Shown in pieces: positions 5,849-7,747 of a stretch of DNA of 7,747 nucleotides. The position numbers and the translations under genes are program-made. The notes under the pieces are model-generated. The model did no database searches, was not told the origin of the DNA, and saw only the letters and a program-made list of their open reading frames with translations. The stretch comes from Candidatus Neomicrothrix sp. UBA4542. Lineage in GTDB: Bacteria > Actinomycetota > Acidimicrobiia > Acidimicrobiales > Poriferisodalaceae. Numbering within the stretch: position 1 is the stretch's first letter; every line of letters starts with the position of its first letter. The stretch covers positions 1 through 7,747 of the forward strand of contig DGLO01000035.1 of NCBI GenBank assembly GCA_002388005.1, given 5' to 3'.

Positions 5849-6325
5849 ATGAGTGAACCAATCATGAGTCACAGCGAGTCAATCGAAATTGATGCTTCCC
5901 CCGCCACAGTGTGGGCTTTGGTTACCGATATGGAGCGATATGGCGAGTGGAGCTCGGAAAACACTGGCGGTTATTGGCGCAAGAATGAGGAGGGCGTGCC
6001 TGGAACGGGCGCAGTTGGCGACGAATTCGTTGGCATCAATCGACGCGAAAACCAAGAGTGGAAGGCTTTAGTCGAAATCACTGAACGCGAAGAGAACCAA
6101 AGCTTTGCGTTCGTGACAGGCGGAACGGCAATGAACTTCGTGCATTGGAGATATGACCTCGAAACCGACGGGGAAGGCACGACCCTGACCGAATCGTGGG
6201 CGTTGATGAACCTGTCTCCGCCAATGATTGAGCACGGAGAAACTGAAGTTCAGTCGCGCGCCGCTAACGCCCGGGAAAGCATTACCGCGACGCTTCAAGG
6301 CATGAAGGCAGCGGCCGAGAGTTAG
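5849..6325 (+). CDS. SRPBCC family (polyketide cyclase/dehydrase-like) protein
   Basis: A 158-residue protein of the START/Bet v 1-like helix-grip fold, which forms a deep pocket for hydrophobic ligands. The N-terminal signature IEIDASPATVWALVTDMERYGEWS (13-36) is diagnostic; the later pattern HWRYDLETDGEGTTLTESW (99-117) and a long C-terminal helix (about 128-156) complete the fold. No catalytic residues can be assigned from family knowledge, so it may be a binding protein or an enzyme. The start is uncertain: ATG at 5849 has only a weak upstream site (GAAGG at 5825 is too far away), and ATG at 5864 would also keep the whole domain, with GAGTGA before it. It lies 44 bp after the epoxide hydrolase and 3 bp before the transporter, so it is probably made with both. 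Confidence 0.88.
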   Translation: MSEPIMSHSESIEIDASPATVWALVTDMERYGEWSSENTGGYWRKNEEGVPGTGAVGDEFVGINRRENQEWKALVEITEREENQSFAFVTGGTAMNFVHWRYDLETDGEGTTLTESWALMNLSPPMIEHGETEVQSRAANARESITATLQGMKAAAES

Positions 6326-6328
6326 AGA

Positions 6329-7744
6329 ATGGAACGTCGCGGCCCTTTCGTTGTCGCGTGTCTAGGTGGACTACTCGCCGGCCTTGACACATCGGTCAAT
6401 ATCGCTTTTCCCGCGATCACCGCGGCATTCGCGATCGACGTGTCACAGATCCAGTGGGTTGTTGTCAGTTTCGTCCTCACATACTCGGTCCTTCTTCTCC
6501 CCGCAGGTCGATTAGCGGATCGAATTGGCCACGGGCGAGTCACGGTGATTGGAATTTCGCTTCAGGCGCTCGCGTTTATCGCGTGTGCGTTAGCACCTTC
6601 GTTCCCGCTCTTTTTGTTGGCTCGAGTTAGCCAGGGAGGGGCAATGGCTCTCATTTTGGGCGCTGCTCCGGCCCTCGTGACCCTGTCAGTAGATGAGGAG
6701 CGGCAGCCTCGAGCATTGGGGGTGTATTCGATGTTCAGTGCAGTAGGGCTGGCGCTTGGCGCTCCGGTTGGAGGCTTGTTGTTGCGGATTTGGGATTGGC
6801 CGTCGGTCTATTTCTTCCGTGTCCCCTACATGATCGTGTTGCTTGGAATCGCGTTGGCTTCAGGTTTGCATCGTCGACCGTCCAAGATCAGCCATCAACC
6901 GCTGGATCTTCTCGGTGCAGTGACTCTCGCCGGTGGTCTTGGATTGGCGCTGTTTGTGGCGAGTCGTGGCCTGACCTGGGGCTGGTTCACCCCGCGTACA
7001 GCGACGCTGGGGTGCGTCGCGTTGATGGTTCTAGGTGTCTTCTGTTTCGTCGAAAAACGGGCGGCGCTTCCTCTCGTAGAACTGTCGCTGTTTCGAAGAC
7101 CGGGCTTCGGTCAGGCCAATCTCATGAACGCGCTTGCCAACGCGTCAATGTTTAGCTTGTGGTTCCTTGGGCCTTACTTGCTTGTAGACATCCGAGGTCA
7201 CGGATCCATTTCAGGAGGACTCATTTTGGGTATAGCCCCAACTACCACGGCCGCGGCGGCCTGGGTCGCGGGCTGGTTGACGAATCGTCTTGGATTACGC
7301 GCCCTTACACGATTCGGATTGGCGTCCCTAGGAGTGGGTCTGGTCATTTTCAGCAGGGCCGATGCCGGCACTCACTTGGTGGTGTTGATCGTGGCGTTGA
7401 GCCTGGTAGGAATCGGTCTAGGCAGCTTCCAAGTACCCAACATGAGTTTCGTTATGGCTTCCATCCCGCGATCGCAACAAGGGGTTGCTGGCGGCATGAC
7501 TCAGATGGTTCGAACCTCAGGCCTGGTAGCTGGACTCGCAGTTTGGAATACAGCCTTTGTGGGTTTTCGTGATCGTCAAGCTCGCTCTCTTGGTCTCGAA
7601 GATCTTTCCGCGCCAGAGATCTTCGTACCTACATTTGCCAAGGTCGTAGGTTTAGCGGGGCTGCTTGCGCTGGTTGGAATATTGCTGACCGTGGGAGTGA
7701 GCTTCGACCAACGTTTCAGGCATGCGCCTAACGACGAGACGTAA
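6329..7744 (+). CDS. MFS transporter, DHA2-like (14-helix) drug/metabolite exporter
   Basis: A 471-residue inner-membrane protein whose hydrophobic segments, judged by eye, number about 14 (near residues 7-28, 41-60, 72-90, 93-118, 131-153, 162-180, 191-211, 222-242, 266-286, 296-317, 324-342, 348-371, 386-408 and 432-456). This is the layout of the EmrB/QacA (DHA2) proton-driven exporters. Motif D1 is LDTSVNIAFPAI (19-30), motif A is GRLADRIGHGR (60-70), and motif C, typical of exporters, is GLALGAPVGG (140-149) with its proline one place later than in the usual GPxxGG. WDWPSVYFFRVP (155-166) replaces the common W-R-W-x-F-x-x-N-x-P. The ATG at 6329 follows the upstream TAG by 3 bases and has only a weak ribosome site, so translation is probably coupled. 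The substrate cannot be read; context suggests a hydrophobic organic compound. It is complete and ends 3 bases before the window edge. Confidence 0.92.
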   Translation: MERRGPFVVACLGGLLAGLDTSVNIAFPAITAAFAIDVSQIQWVVVSFVLTYSVLLLPAGRLADRIGHGRVTVIGISLQALAFIACALAPSFPLFLLARVSQGGAMALILGAAPALVTLSVDEERQPRALGVYSMFSAVGLALGAPVGGLLLRIWDWPSVYFFRVPYMIVLLGIALASGLHRRPSKISHQPLDLLGAVTLAGGLGLALFVASRGLTWGWFTPRTATLGCVALMVLGVFCFVEKRAALPLVELSLFRRPGFGQANLMNALANASMFSLWFLGPYLLVDIRGHGSISGGLILGIAPTTTAAAAWVAGWLTNRLGLRALTRFGLASLGVGLVIFSRADAGTHLVVLIVALSLVGIGLGSFQVPNMSFVMASIPRSQQGVAGGMTQMVRTSGLVAGLAVWNTAFVGFRDRQARSLGLEDLSAPEIFVPTFAKVVGLAGLLALVGILLTVGVSFDQRFRHAPNDET

Positions 7745-7747
7745 AAT

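Overview
The window carries seven complete protein genes, one gene cut off by the left edge, and one probable 36-residue membrane miniprotein. The content (two luciferase-like oxidoreductases of F420-using type, an ACAD10/11-like acyl-CoA dehydrogenase, a crotonase-fold enzyme, an epoxide hydrolase, an SRPBCC protein and a DHA2-type exporter), the moderate GC content, tight packing and several GTG starts suggest an actinobacterium, perhaps a free-living Acidimicrobiia-like lineage. The taxon is inferred from gene content only. No rRNA, tRNA, CRISPR array, insertion sequence or phage gene was seen.

Layout. From 2 to 1411 (+ strand) a truncated luciferase-like monooxygenase is followed after 39 bp by a YbhB/YbcL (PEBP) protein. 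Convergent to these, with only 16 bp between the stops, is a two-gene minus-strand operon: acyl-CoA dehydrogenase (start 3718) then an F420-dependent oxidoreductase of the MSMEG_2256 type (1428-2447), 14 bp apart. The gap 3719-3988 holds the plus-strand miniprotein gene (3851-3961), which has a good ribosome binding site. A minus-strand crotonase-fold gene (3989-4801) follows. It is divergent, across 52 bp, from a plus-strand run of epoxide hydrolase (4854-5804), SRPBCC protein (5849-6325) and DHA2 transporter (6329-7744), the last two only 3 bp apart.

How the genes may work together. The set looks like an accessory catabolic or detoxification region. The hydrolase would open an epoxide or similar electrophile, the acyl-CoA dehydrogenase and crotonase-fold enzyme would process CoA thioesters, F420-dependent enzymes would carry out redox steps on unknown substrates, and the SRPBCC/exporter pair would bind and expel a hydrophobic compound. 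No substrate can be read from the sequence, and a shared pathway is inference from adjacency.

The most useful observations are corrections and residue-level oddities. The acyl-CoA dehydrogenase start is best moved to a GTG at 3718, and the epoxide hydrolase start to a GTG at 4854. The crotonase-fold protein lacks both hydratase glutamates but keeps a glutamate where ECI2-type isomerases have theirs. A tail-anchor-like miniprotein sits in what would otherwise pass as an empty intergenic region.
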